Source of the DNA: Lysobacter sp. 5GHs7-4
GTDB lineage: Bacteria; Pseudomonadota; Gammaproteobacteria; Xanthomonadales; Xanthomonadaceae
Assembly (NCBI RefSeq): GCF_021284765.1
Contig: NZ_CP089924.1
Span: 886,001 to 950,000, forward strand
Direction of reading: 5' to 3'
DNA length: 64,000 nucleotides
The notes under the pieces were generated by a model that did no database searches, had not been told where the DNA came from, and saw only the letters and a list, made by a program, of their open reading frames with translations. The translations under genes and the position numbers were made by a program. This document shows, one piece after another, positions 38,832 through 46,256 of the stretch. Position 1 is the stretch's first letter. Each line of letters begins with the position of its first letter.

Positions 38832-39299
38832 TCAGTCGGCCGGCGCAGCCTCGGCGCCGCCGCGCTGCAACGGGTCGGGCAGGGCCTCGCCCTGGCGCGT
38901 GAAGGCCAGCGAGACCGAATTCAGGCAGTGGCGCTCGCCGGTCGGCGGCGGCCCGTCGGGAAACACATGGCCCAGGTGGCTGCCGCAGCGCGCGCAGACG
39001 ATTTCCTCGCGGATCATGCCGTAGCTGGTGTCGCGCACCACCCGCACGTGCTCGGGCGCGTAAGGCGCGAAGAAGCTGGGCCAGCCGGTGCCGGAGTCGA
39101 ACTTGGTGCTGGAGCGGAACAGCGGCAGGCCGCAGTAGCGGCAGGTGTAGACCCCGTCCAGCTTGTTGTCCAAGAACACCCCGCAGAACGGCGCCTCGGT
39201 GCCGTGCTGCAGCAGCACCTTGCTTTCCTCGGCGCTCAGGCCCGCGCTGAGGGCCTGCTGCTGGGCGTCGCTGGGCGGGGTGAGATCGAAGGCGGTCAT
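38832..39299 (-). CDS. msrB: Peptide-methionine (R)-S-oxide reductase MsrB
   Basis: 155 residues. Repairs methionine-R-sulfoxide in proteins using thioredoxin. Zinc Cys pairs CRYC (53, 56) and CARC (102, 105), active core FDSGTGWPSFF (67-77), and catalytic Cys125 in GERHCLNSVSL are all present. Cytosolic: no signal peptide. Start at ATG 39299. The msrA gene is not adjacent. Confidence 0.97.
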   Translation of the reverse strand: MTAFDLTPPSDAQQQALSAGLSAEESKVLLQHGTEAPFCGVFLDNKLDGVYTCRYCGLPLFRSSTKFDSGTGWPSFFAPYAPEHVRVVRDTSYGMIREEIVCARCGSHLGHVFPDGPPPTGERHCLNSVSLAFTRQGEALPDPLQRGGAEAAPAD

Positions 39300-39612
39300 G
39301 GCGGGCTCCGGGTGGGGCGGGGATGCCTGGAATGGTACGCAAGCCCGCCGCGACGGGCGTGCAGGGCACGCGAACGGTGCTTTCCAGGCCCGTTCAGCTG
39401 AACGGGGAGCCGGGCCGGCGCACCCGGCATTTGCATTTCTCACCGATCCGGACTAGCGTATCGAGTGCTGTGTTCGTCAAGGGTCACCATGAACCGTGGC
39501 CCGATGCCGTAGATCCCAGATCCGCCCATCGTTGCACCAGGCTTCCTCCTTGCAACCAGCATCAAGGCCGCGCAAGCGGCATTACCCATTACGTTCCAAG
39601 GAGCAAGCAAAA
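39300..39612. other. Intergenic region before the cold-shock gene
   Basis: 313 bp with no supported gene. The left edge holds the msrB promoter; most of the rest is probably the long 5' leader of the cold-shock gene, a known site of temperature control in cspA-type mRNAs. No conserved cold-shock box could be picked out by eye. Confidence 0.45.
39431..39459 (+). promoter_or_regulatory. Candidate promoter of the cold-shock gene
   Basis: TTGCAT (39431) and TAGCGT (39454) lie 17 bp apart, a sigma-70-like layout, in one of the few AT-richer spots. It would give an mRNA leader of about 150 nt. Weak -10 match, so tentative. Confidence 0.35.
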
Positions 39613-39822
39613 ATGTCGAACCGTGAAACCGGTACCGTCAAGTGGTTCAACGATGCCAAGGGCTTCGGCTTCATCAGCCGTGAGAACGGCGAAGACGTGT
39701 TCGTGCACTTCCGCGCGATTGAGTCCCAGGGCTTCAAGAGCCTGCAGGAAGGCCAGAAGGTCTCCTTCACCGTGACCCAGGGCCAGAAGGGCCTGCAGGC
39801 TGAATCGGTGCAGGCGCTCTAA
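39613..39822 (+). CDS. Cold-shock domain protein (CspA family)
   Basis: 69 residues. Single cold-shock domain with RNP1 KGFGFI (residues 17-22) and RNP2 VFVHF (about 30-34), plus the N-terminal GTVKWFN. RNA chaperone that melts mRNA structure, in the cytosol. ATG behind AAGGAG (39598) and a run of A; the first codons are those of csp genes. Expressed from a long leader and followed by a strong terminator, so it is a single-gene transcript. Confidence 0.97.
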   Translation: MSNRETGTVKWFNDAKGFGFISRENGEDVFVHFRAIESQGFKSLQEGQKVSFTVTQGQKGLQAESVQAL

Positions 39823-39860
39823 GCGCTTAGGAACGCGCCCTCGGGCGCGGTCCGAAATGA

Positions 39861-39887
39861 AAAGCCCGGCCTAGGCCGGGCTTTTTG
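39861..39887. terminator. Rho-independent terminator, bidirectional
   Basis: AAAGCCCGGCC-TA-GGCCGGGCTTT followed by TTGTTT: an 11-bp GC stem with T-tracts on both strands. It ends the cold-shock gene (+) and probably the MATE gene (-) too. Confidence 0.92.
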
Positions 39888-39937
39888 TTTGTGCGGCCGC
39901 CGGCGGCGGCCGGGCCGGCACGATCCGATCGACACGA

Positions 39938-41296
39938 TCAGGCCGGCGCCGCCTCGCCCATGCGCGCATCGGCCTGGCGCAGCGCGCGCAACAGCAGCAC
40001 CACGCTGATCGCCGCCTGCAGCGCCACCGAGGCCACCGACAGCAGCCACAGTTGGCGCAGCTCGAAGCCCGGCTGGGTCGACAGCCAGATCGCCGGTACG
40101 GCAAAGCTCAACATGCGGCTGAAACTGCTCGCGAACGCGGGCAGGGTGTTGCCCAGCGCCTGGAACATGCCCGAGCAGGTGAACACCAGCCCCGAGGCGA
40201 CGAAGTTGAGCGAGACGATGCCCAGGAACTGCACCGCGACCGCGATCACCGCGGCTTCGTGGGTGAACGCACCCACCAGCCAGTCCGCGCGCCATTGGCA
40301 CAGCGCGGTCAGGCCCAGCATCAGCACCGTGCCGATCGCGGCGGCGGCGTGGAAGGTCGCGCGCACGCGCTCGGGCTTGCGCGCGCCGACATTCTGGCCG
40401 GCCACCGGCGCGGTCGCGAACGCCACCGCCATCGCCGGAAGAAAGATCGCCTGCATCACCCGCTGGCCGATGCCGAAACCGGCCTGGGCCTCGGCGCCGA
40501 AGCCGCGGATCACCCAGTAGATCACCGCCATGTAGACGAACATCAGCGCGAACTCGCCGCCCGGCGGCAGGCCGATGCGCAGGATGCGCTTCCACACCTC
40601 CAGGCGCGCGTGGAACTGGCTGCGGTCGAAGGCGACGTATTTTTCCAGACGCGCGAAGTACAGCGCCATCATCGCCACGCCGGCGGCGACCGAGATCGAG
40701 GTCGCCAGGCCCGCGCCGGCCACGCCCATCGGCTTGCCGGTCAGCCAGCCGGCGATCAGCACCGGCGCCAGAATCGCGTTGAGGATCACGGTGAGCATCT
40801 GCACCACCATGGTCGGCTTGGCGATGCCGGTGCCGCGCAGCGCCGAGCCCATCGCGATCTGCGCGAACTGCAGCGCCAATCCCGGCAGGAACCAGTAGAG
40901 GTAATCGATGCCGGCCTGGGTGGTGGCGGCGTCCGCGCCCAGCGTGCGCATATAGGCGCCGCCCAGCGCATAACCGCCGACCAGGGTGATCGCGGTGCAG
41001 GCCAGCGCCAGCAGCAGGCTCTGGTTGAACACCAGGTTGGCATCGTCGCGGTCCTTGCGCCCGACCGCGTGCGAGATCAGCGCCATCGTGCCCACGCCCA
41101 GGATCTGGGTCAGCGCCATGACGATGAACTGCACGTTGCCGGCGGCGCCGACGCCGGCGATCGCCGCATCGCCCAGGCGCGCGACGAAATACAGGTCGAT
41201 CAGGAAATACAGCGTCTGGAACAGCATGCCGATCATGATCGGCGCGGCCATGCGCAGCACGTGTTTGGGGATGGAGCCCTGGGTCAGGTCTTGCAT
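39938..41296 (-). CDS. MATE family efflux transporter
   Basis: 452 residues with about 12 membrane helices. Opening ILRMAAPIMIGMLFQTLYFLIDLYFVARLGD-type sequence (residues 13-43), then ISHAVGRKDRDDAN and GSALRGTGIAKP, and in the second half FGIGQRVMQAIFLPAMAVAFATAPVAGQNVGA, mark the NorM/DinF-type MATE fold. Exports drugs or toxic compounds in exchange for H+ or Na+ at the inner membrane. No adjacent regulator; it shares a terminator with the cold-shock gene. Confidence 0.95.
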   Translation of the reverse strand: MQDLTQGSIPKHVLRMAAPIMIGMLFQTLYFLIDLYFVARLGDAAIAGVGAAGNVQFIVMALTQILGVGTMALISHAVGRKDRDDANLVFNQSLLLALACTAITLVGGYALGGAYMRTLGADAATTQAGIDYLYWFLPGLALQFAQIAMGSALRGTGIAKPTMVVQMLTVILNAILAPVLIAGWLTGKPMGVAGAGLATSISVAAGVAMMALYFARLEKYVAFDRSQFHARLEVWKRILRIGLPPGGEFALMFVYMAVIYWVIRGFGAEAQAGFGIGQRVMQAIFLPAMAVAFATAPVAGQNVGARKPERVRATFHAAAAIGTVLMLGLTALCQWRADWLVGAFTHEAAVIAVAVQFLGIVSLNFVASGLVFTCSGMFQALGNTLPAFASSFSRMLSFAVPAIWLSTQPGFELRQLWLLSVASVALQAAISVVLLLRALRQADARMGEAAPA

Positions 41297-41397
41297 GGCG
41301 GTCGCGTGCTCGAGGATGCGCGGACGTTAGCGCGCGGCGGTGGCGCGCGCCATGGCCGTCGGACAGGGTGGGCTCCGGCGCCGACGCGCGGCATCGC

Positions 41398-41913
41398 CTA
41401 CGCGGTGGCGGGCCGGCGGAATACGATCAGCTTGCCGGTGAAGGTCTGCACCACCTCGCCGCGCTGGTTGCGGGTTTCGTTGCGCACCACCACCAGGCCG
41501 CGGTCCGGGCGCGAGCGCGAGGGCTGGATCTCGACGATCTCGCAGTGCACCTGCAGGGTGTCGCCCGGCCGGGTCGGACGCGGCCAGGCGATCTGCGCGC
41601 CGGCGCCGATCAGGCCGCCGGCGGGAACGCCGCGTTCGACCAGCAAGCGCATGGTGATCGCCGCGGTATGCCAGCCGCTCGCGGCCAGGCCTTCGAACAG
41701 GCTGGCGCGCGCGGCGTCTTCGTCGAGATGGAACGGCTGCGGGTCGTACTCGCGCGCGAAACGTTTGATCTGTTCGGCGTCGACGGTCCAGGTCGCGGTT
41801 TCGAAGCGCTGGCCGACGGCTAGGTCGTCGAGGTACGTGCCTTTCAAATGCGCGCCCTGCAAGTACGCACCGTCGGCGCCTGCGGTATCGGTGCGCGTGT
41901 CCGGCGCGCTCAT
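41398..41913 (-). CDS. MaoC family dehydratase
   Basis: 171 residues. Hydratase 2 motif FAREYDPQPFHLDEDAARASLFEGLAASGWHT (about 52-83) with the catalytic Asp-His (D57, H62), followed by GAQIAWPRPTRPGDTLQVHCEI. Hydrates enoyl-CoA or a related thioester; some members act as dehydratases in fatty-acid-like pathways. Its ATG overlaps the stop of the thioesterase gene by four bases, so it is the last gene of the TetR-thioesterase-MaoC operon. Confidence 0.93.
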   Translation of the reverse strand: MSAPDTRTDTAGADGAYLQGAHLKGTYLDDLAVGQRFETATWTVDAEQIKRFAREYDPQPFHLDEDAARASLFEGLAASGWHTAAITMRLLVERGVPAGGLIGAGAQIAWPRPTRPGDTLQVHCEIVEIQPSRSRPDRGLVVVRNETRNQRGEVVQTFTGKLIVFRRPATA

Positions 41914-42374
41914 GGCTTGCGCTCGAACACCAGCAGGGTCGAGGTCGCCGAGGCGTACAGGCGGCCCTGCGCGTCGGTGAGCTTGCCCTCGGTGTAGGCG
42001 ACGCGTTTGCCGATCGACAGCACCTTGGCCTCGGCGCGCACCGGACCGGTATCGGAGGTCATGGCGCGGTGATAGGCGACCTTGAGCTCCAGCGTGGTGT
42101 AGGCCTGCTCGGCGCTGAGCGCGCTGTGCGCGGCGCAGCCGCAGGCCGAGTCGAGCAGGGTCGCGGCGTAGCCGCCGTGGATCACGCCCAGCGGGTTGTA
42201 GGCGTGCGGGCCGGGCGTGCCGGTGAACACGGCGCGGCCTTCGTCGACCTCGCTCAGGACGAAGCCCAGGGTCTCGCCGATCGGCGGCGGACGGCCGGTG
42301 GCGAGCAGCGCGCGTAGGGTGTCGAGGCCGTTGAGGCCGCGCAGGGATTCGAGTTCGAACACGTTGACGGTCAT
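41910..42374 (-). CDS. PaaI family hotdog thioesterase
   Basis: 154 residues. Hotdog motif GVIHGGYAATLLDSACGCAAHSAL (about 63-86) with the conserved His-Gly-Gly, then TTLELKVAYHRAM. Hydrolyses an acyl- or aryl-CoA thioester. Start at 42374, 22 bp after the TetR stop. The gene pair with MaoC suggests processing of short-chain or aromatic CoA thioesters under the TetR gene's control. Confidence 0.92.
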   Translation of the reverse strand: MTVNVFELESLRGLNGLDTLRALLATGRPPPIGETLGFVLSEVDEGRAVFTGTPGPHAYNPLGVIHGGYAATLLDSACGCAAHSALSAEQAYTTLELKVAYHRAMTSDTGPVRAEAKVLSIGKRVAYTEGKLTDAQGRLYASATSTLLVFERKP

Positions 42375-42396
42375 CGCGGGGGTTCCGATGGGGGTA

Positions 42397-42966
42397 TCAG
42401 CGGGAGGAGAGGGAGGTCGACACGGCCTGCAGCACTTCGTCCGACAGCGTCGGGTCGTCGACCGCGCGCGCCAGCACCAGCGCACCGACCAGACTGGCCA
42501 GGGTCGCCAGCGCGCGCTCGCGGCGCGCGGCGCGGCTGCGTCCGGGCAGCAGCGGCGTCAGCAGGTCCAGGTAGGAACGCAGCGCGCGGCCGAGACTGCG
42601 CCGCACCGGCGGGTCCAGGCGCGCGGCATCGGCGCCCAAGGCGGCGAAGGTGCAGCCGCGGCCGGGCTGGTCGCGGTGCGCGCCGGACAGGTAGGCGTCG
42701 GCGATGCGTCGCAGTGCGTGTTCGGGATCGCGCTCGATCAGCTGCCGCCAGTAGGCCAGCGAGCCTGCGACGGCGTGGTCGCAGGCCTGCGCCATCAGGT
42801 CCAGCTTGGAATCGAAATGGCCGTAGAAGCCGCCGTGGGTCAGGCCGGCGTCCTGCATCAGTTCGGCGATGCCGATGCCGTCGTAGCCGCGTTCGCGGAA
42901 CAGGCGCGCGGCGGCGCCGACGATGCGTTCGCGGTTTTCGGCGGCCTGTTCGCGGCTGACTTTCAT
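42397..42966 (-). CDS. TetR/AcrR family regulator
   Basis: 189 residues. HTH residues: ENRERIVGAAARLFRERGYDGIGIAELMQDAGLTHGGFYGHFDSK. The G-G-F-Y-x-H-F end of the recognition helix and the C-terminal domain with a Cys-containing segment (GRGCTFAALGADAARL) place it in the NemR/AcuR-like group, which responds to electrophiles or short acyl compounds. First gene of the operon with the thioesterase and MaoC genes; a palindrome at 43015-43040 lies upstream. Confidence 0.93.
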   Translation of the reverse strand: MKVSREQAAENRERIVGAAARLFRERGYDGIGIAELMQDAGLTHGGFYGHFDSKLDLMAQACDHAVAGSLAYWRQLIERDPEHALRRIADAYLSGAHRDQPGRGCTFAALGADAARLDPPVRRSLGRALRSYLDLLTPLLPGRSRAARRERALATLASLVGALVLARAVDDPTLSDEVLQAVSTSLSSR

Positions 42967-43014
42967 GGTTCGGCTCCGTGGGCGCGGCGCGGTCCGGGCT
43001 CGGCGATGCTAACA

Positions 43015-43040
43015 GGTTTGATGATGATCATCATTTAACC
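43015..43040. promoter_or_regulatory. TetR operator palindrome
   Basis: The core ATGATGATCATCAT (43021-43034) is a perfect palindrome; GGTT and AACC extend it at both ends. It lies 49 bp before the TetR start and is AT-rich, so it is the likely autoregulatory operator. Confidence 0.65.
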
Positions 43041-43178
43041 AGGGCCAGCGCCCGAGCTGGGCCGGTTCGGGCTGGCGCAAGGCGGACAAGCGGCGCCGAC
43101 GCGCGCTGGCGCCGGTCACGGCAGTTCGCGTCTAATCCGCAGGCCGGCGCCGCGCCGGCGTTACTGCCCGGGACCACG

Positions 43179-43940
43179 ATGCGCCTGCCTGCCGCTGTTG
43201 CCCTGACCCTTGCCTTCGCCATCGGCACCGTTGCGACGGCGCCGGCGGCCACGCGCGCCGGCGCGCCCGCGCCGCAGTGCCTGGACGCGCGCGCGATGGA
43301 CGAAGTGCGGCAATCGTCCGATCGCACCCTGGCGGTGGTGCAGAACGACGGCCGCCGCTTCCGCGTCGATCTGCAGGAAGACTGCCCGGCCGCGGCCGCC
43401 GATGCGCAGGCCAGCGTGCTCGCGCGCGAAGGCTGGGTCTGCGGTACCGGCAACGAATACGTGCGCAGCGGGCAGCGCCTGTGCCCGGTGGCCGCGGTCG
43501 CCGAGATCGACACCAAGACCTACGCCGAACTCGCGCTGGCCAGCCATCGCCGCCACGGCGACGTCGCCACCCTGGACGCGGTCGAAGTGCGCGCGGAGAA
43601 GCGCCGCGGCTTCGGCGGATCGGTGCAGTACTGCCTCAATCCGCGCTACATGCGCGGCTGGAACGAGGACGGCAAGGGCCTGGTGGTGGAAGTCTCGCCG
43701 CAGCGCTCGGGCGGCAATCGTTATTACCGGGTGGAACTGGCCTACAGCTGCCCGGAACTGTTCGACGCCACCACCATCGAACTGCGTTCGGGCATGGGCA
43801 TCAGCGCGGTCTGCGGCAACCCCGGCGACACCGTGGTGGCGGTGCCGGAGATGCGCGAGGGTCAGGGCATCGCGCGCAGCGGCGGCGTGTTGTCGCGGAT
43901 CAGCTGTCCCATCGCCAGCGTGTATCCGATCGATAAATAG
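43179..43940 (+). CDS. Secreted protein with two DUF6491-like Cys-containing repeats
   Basis: 253 residues from the ATG at 43179. Signal peptide MRLPAAVALTLAFAIGTVATA. The mature protein consists of two related units: first CLDARAMDEVRQSSDRTLAVV ... CPAAAADAQ ... CGTGNEY (about 33-105), second YCLNPRYMRGWNEDGKG ... YSCPELFD ... CGNPGD ... CPIASVYPI (about 155-250). Each resembles my recollection of the DUF6491 small secreted family (Cys-Leu start, 'RTi', paired Cys). A duplicated domain protein; function unknown. Confidence 0.75.
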   Translation: MRLPAAVALTLAFAIGTVATAPAATRAGAPAPQCLDARAMDEVRQSSDRTLAVVQNDGRRFRVDLQEDCPAAAADAQASVLAREGWVCGTGNEYVRSGQRLCPVAAVAEIDTKTYAELALASHRRHGDVATLDAVEVRAEKRRGFGGSVQYCLNPRYMRGWNEDGKGLVVEVSPQRSGGNRYYRVELAYSCPELFDATTIELRSGMGISAVCGNPGDTVVAVPEMREGQGIARSGGVLSRISCPIASVYPIDK

Positions 43941-44089
43941 GCATTCCTGACGCAGGCGCACGCGTTCGTTAGCGTCGCGTGCAAATTGCATGAACCGTGC
44001 AAAAAACGCATGCGGATGAACGGGCGATGTTCACCGCGGGTTGCCGCGCGCCTGCACAGACTCGGTGCACCTTCCATCAGGAGGCTGCC

Positions 44090-44521
44090 ATGAGCCGCAC
44101 CGTCGTACTTCGCACCGCCGTACTCGCGATCGCGCTGGCCGCATCGGGCACCGTGCTCGCGCGCGAGGCCCTGACCGAAGCCAAGGTCCGCGCCCAGCTC
44201 ACCGAACAGGGTTACACCCACATCAACGACATCGAGTTCAAGGATGGCGTGTGGAAAGCCGACGCGCGCAGCGCCGAGGGCAACCGCGTCGACGTGCGCC
44301 TGGATCCGAAGACCGGCCGCGTCTATCCGGACGAACAGGTCGCCAACCTCAGCGAGGCCGACGTGCGCGCGCGCCTGGCCGTGGCCGGCTACACCAACGT
44401 CCACGACGTCGATTACGAGGATGGCATCTGGAACGCCGAGGCCGACGATCCGGCCGGCCGCGATGTCGAGATCAAGATCGATCCCAAGAACGGCCGCGTA
44501 ATCGGTGCCGAAAAGGACTGA
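44090..44521 (+). CDS. Periplasmic protein with two PepSY domains
   Basis: 143 residues from the ATG at 44090 behind CAGGAGG. Signal peptide MSRTVVLRTAVLAIALAASG. Two PepSY-like units follow: LTEAKVRAQLTEQGYTHINDIEFKDGVWKADARSAEG (about 29-65) and LSEADVRARLAVAGYTNVHDVDYEDGIWNAEADDP (about 87-121), each ending in a strand with DVRLDPKTGRV or EIKIDPKNGRV. PepSY domains are often protease inhibitors or regulators outside the cytoplasm. A terminator (44560) follows. Confidence 0.92.
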   Translation: MSRTVVLRTAVLAIALAASGTVLAREALTEAKVRAQLTEQGYTHINDIEFKDGVWKADARSAEGNRVDVRLDPKTGRVYPDEQVANLSEADVRARLAVAGYTNVHDVDYEDGIWNAEADDPAGRDVEIKIDPKNGRVIGAEKD

Positions 44522-44559
44522 TCGCGCCCGACCGCAGCGAAACCAATCGAAACGAAAAC

Positions 44560-44590
44560 GATCGCGCCGCGAACAGCGGCGCGATCTTCT
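44560..44590. terminator. Rho-independent terminator between convergent genes
   Basis: GATCGCGCCGC-GAACA-GCGGCGCGATC: perfect 11-bp stem followed by TTCTT; on the other strand GTTTTCGTTT follows. It ends the PepSY gene (+) and the MFS gene (-). Confidence 0.8.
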
Positions 44591-44596
44591 TGCGTC

Positions 44597-45874
44597 TTAC
44601 CAGGTGTCTTCCAGCATGCGCGGCCGGCAGGCGAGATAGCCGCCGATGGTCAGCACCACCAGGCACAGGCTGAGGAAGCCGAACGGCAGCAGCCAACCGT
44701 GGCTGGTTTCGTGCAGCCAGCCGAACAGCAGCGGGCCGATGCAGCTGATGCTGTAGCCCACGCCCTGCATGAACCCCGACAGCGCCGCCGAACCGGTCTG
44801 GCTGCGAGTGCGCAAGTTGATCAGGGTCAGCGACAACGGGAAGGTGCTGGGCCCCAGGCCCAGCAGCGCCACCCACAACAGCGTCGCCGACATCGGCGCC
44901 CACAGCAGGCCGGCGAAACCGCCCAGGTACATGACCACGCAGGCCAGCACCACCGGGAACGGGTTGGCGATGCGCACCGCCAGCGCGGGCAGCGCCAGCG
45001 CCGCGATCAGGCCCAGGGTCGAGAACAGCGCGACCATGCTGCCGCCCAGCGCCGGGCTGCCGCCGGCCTCGACCAGCAGTTTCGGCAGCCAGGTGAACAT
45101 GGAATAGGTGATCAGCGAGGTCATGCCGAACATCAGCGCCATGCCCCAGGCCACCGACGAACGCCCGACCCGGCCGCGCGGCGCGGGCGCGGCGAGTTCC
45201 GGCGCGGCATCGCTGGGCGCGACCGCGGCATCGTGCGCGGCGGCAAGCGCGCGCGCCTGCGCGGAGCGGCCGTAGCGTTCCATCCATAGCGCCGCGATCC
45301 ACGGCAGCGCCGCAGCCACCGCCACCAGCGACCACGAACCCAGCGACACGCGCCAGCCCGCGGCTTGCGCCAGCGGCACCGCGGCCAACGCCGGCAGGAT
45401 CGTGCCCAACTGCAGCACGGTGATGTAAAGCGAGCTCACCGCGCCGACGCGGTCGGCGAAATAGCGTTTCACCAGTGGCGGCAGCACCACGTTGCCGATG
45501 CCCATGCCCGACAGCGCCACCGCCGAGGCCGCGAGCAGTTGCCAGGTGTCGGCGGCGAACGCGCGCGCCAGCAGGCCCAGCGCGGCCATCGCCATCGCGG
45601 TCAGCGCAGCGCGCTCCAGGCCCAGGCGGTGCGCGATCGCCGGCGTCAGCACGCCGAACACCGCGAACGCCGCGGTCGGCACCATGCCGAATACGCCGGT
45701 CATGGTCGGGCCGAATCCGAATTCGCGCCCCAGGCTGTCCAGCAACGGCGTCAGCGACGTCACCGCGGTGCGCAGGGTGAACGCCGACAGCACGATGCCG
45801 GCCAGCACCAGCGCGCGTCCTTGCCACAGCGAGCGCGGCCGCAGGGCCGGCGATGCGGACACGGCGGCGCTCAT
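44597..45874 (-). CDS. MFS transporter, CynX/NimT type
   Basis: 425 residues with about 12 membrane helices. Opening LVLAGIVLSAFTLRTAVTSLTPLLDSLGREFGFG (about 22-55) and LSGMGIGNVVLPPLVKRYFADRVGAVSSLY are typical of the CynX/NimT (2-nitroimidazole and cyanate) branch. Exports or takes up a small solute across the inner membrane; substrate unknown. Stands alone, divergent from the M28 peptidase across 382 bp. Confidence 0.92.
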   Translation of the reverse strand: MSAAVSASPALRPRSLWQGRALVLAGIVLSAFTLRTAVTSLTPLLDSLGREFGFGPTMTGVFGMVPTAAFAVFGVLTPAIAHRLGLERAALTAMAMAALGLLARAFAADTWQLLAASAVALSGMGIGNVVLPPLVKRYFADRVGAVSSLYITVLQLGTILPALAAVPLAQAAGWRVSLGSWSLVAVAAALPWIAALWMERYGRSAQARALAAAHDAAVAPSDAAPELAAPAPRGRVGRSSVAWGMALMFGMTSLITYSMFTWLPKLLVEAGGSPALGGSMVALFSTLGLIAALALPALAVRIANPFPVVLACVVMYLGGFAGLLWAPMSATLLWVALLGLGPSTFPLSLTLINLRTRSQTGSAALSGFMQGVGYSISCIGPLLFGWLHETSHGWLLPFGFLSLCLVVLTIGGYLACRPRMLEDTW

Positions 45875-46256
45875 CGCGCGCACCGGGGCGCGGGAATGGA
45901 CGGGGTACGGCGGATAACGGGGCTCATCGCGGTGCTGCCATCGGGGAGGCGCGGGCCGACCGCGCAGCAGCGCAGGCTGCTGCCGACTGCGACGAGCGAC
46001 GGGCTCGCGCGGCGATCGGCGGGTGCTTCGGGTGGGGGACGCGGCGCTGCGGTTCTCTCCGCATCGCCGTAGGCGACAGTGTGCCGCAAACATGAATGCG
46101 CGGCGGTCCCGTTCCGACAACGCAGCATTCCAAGCGATGGGCGCCGAAACCACCGATTTCGCAAAGTCCGCACAACCGCCCCTGACTTCCGCCGCTGGAC
46201 CGCCCGTTCCGCGCTCCTCTAGTATCGGCCGCACTCTGACCTCAGGCGTTGCGCCC
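45875..46256. other. Intergenic region between MFS and M28 peptidase genes
   Basis: 382 bp with no supported gene. It should hold two divergent promoters. TAGTAT at 46220, 32 bp before the peptidase start, is a fair -10 candidate; no good -35 partner is visible. The open frame that runs into the peptidase is non-coding in composition. Confidence 0.45.

Noticed and set aside
45853..46256. Small coding frames in the MFS/M28 gap
   Set aside because: They lack ribosome sites, overlap in several frames and have Arg-rich noise-like products.
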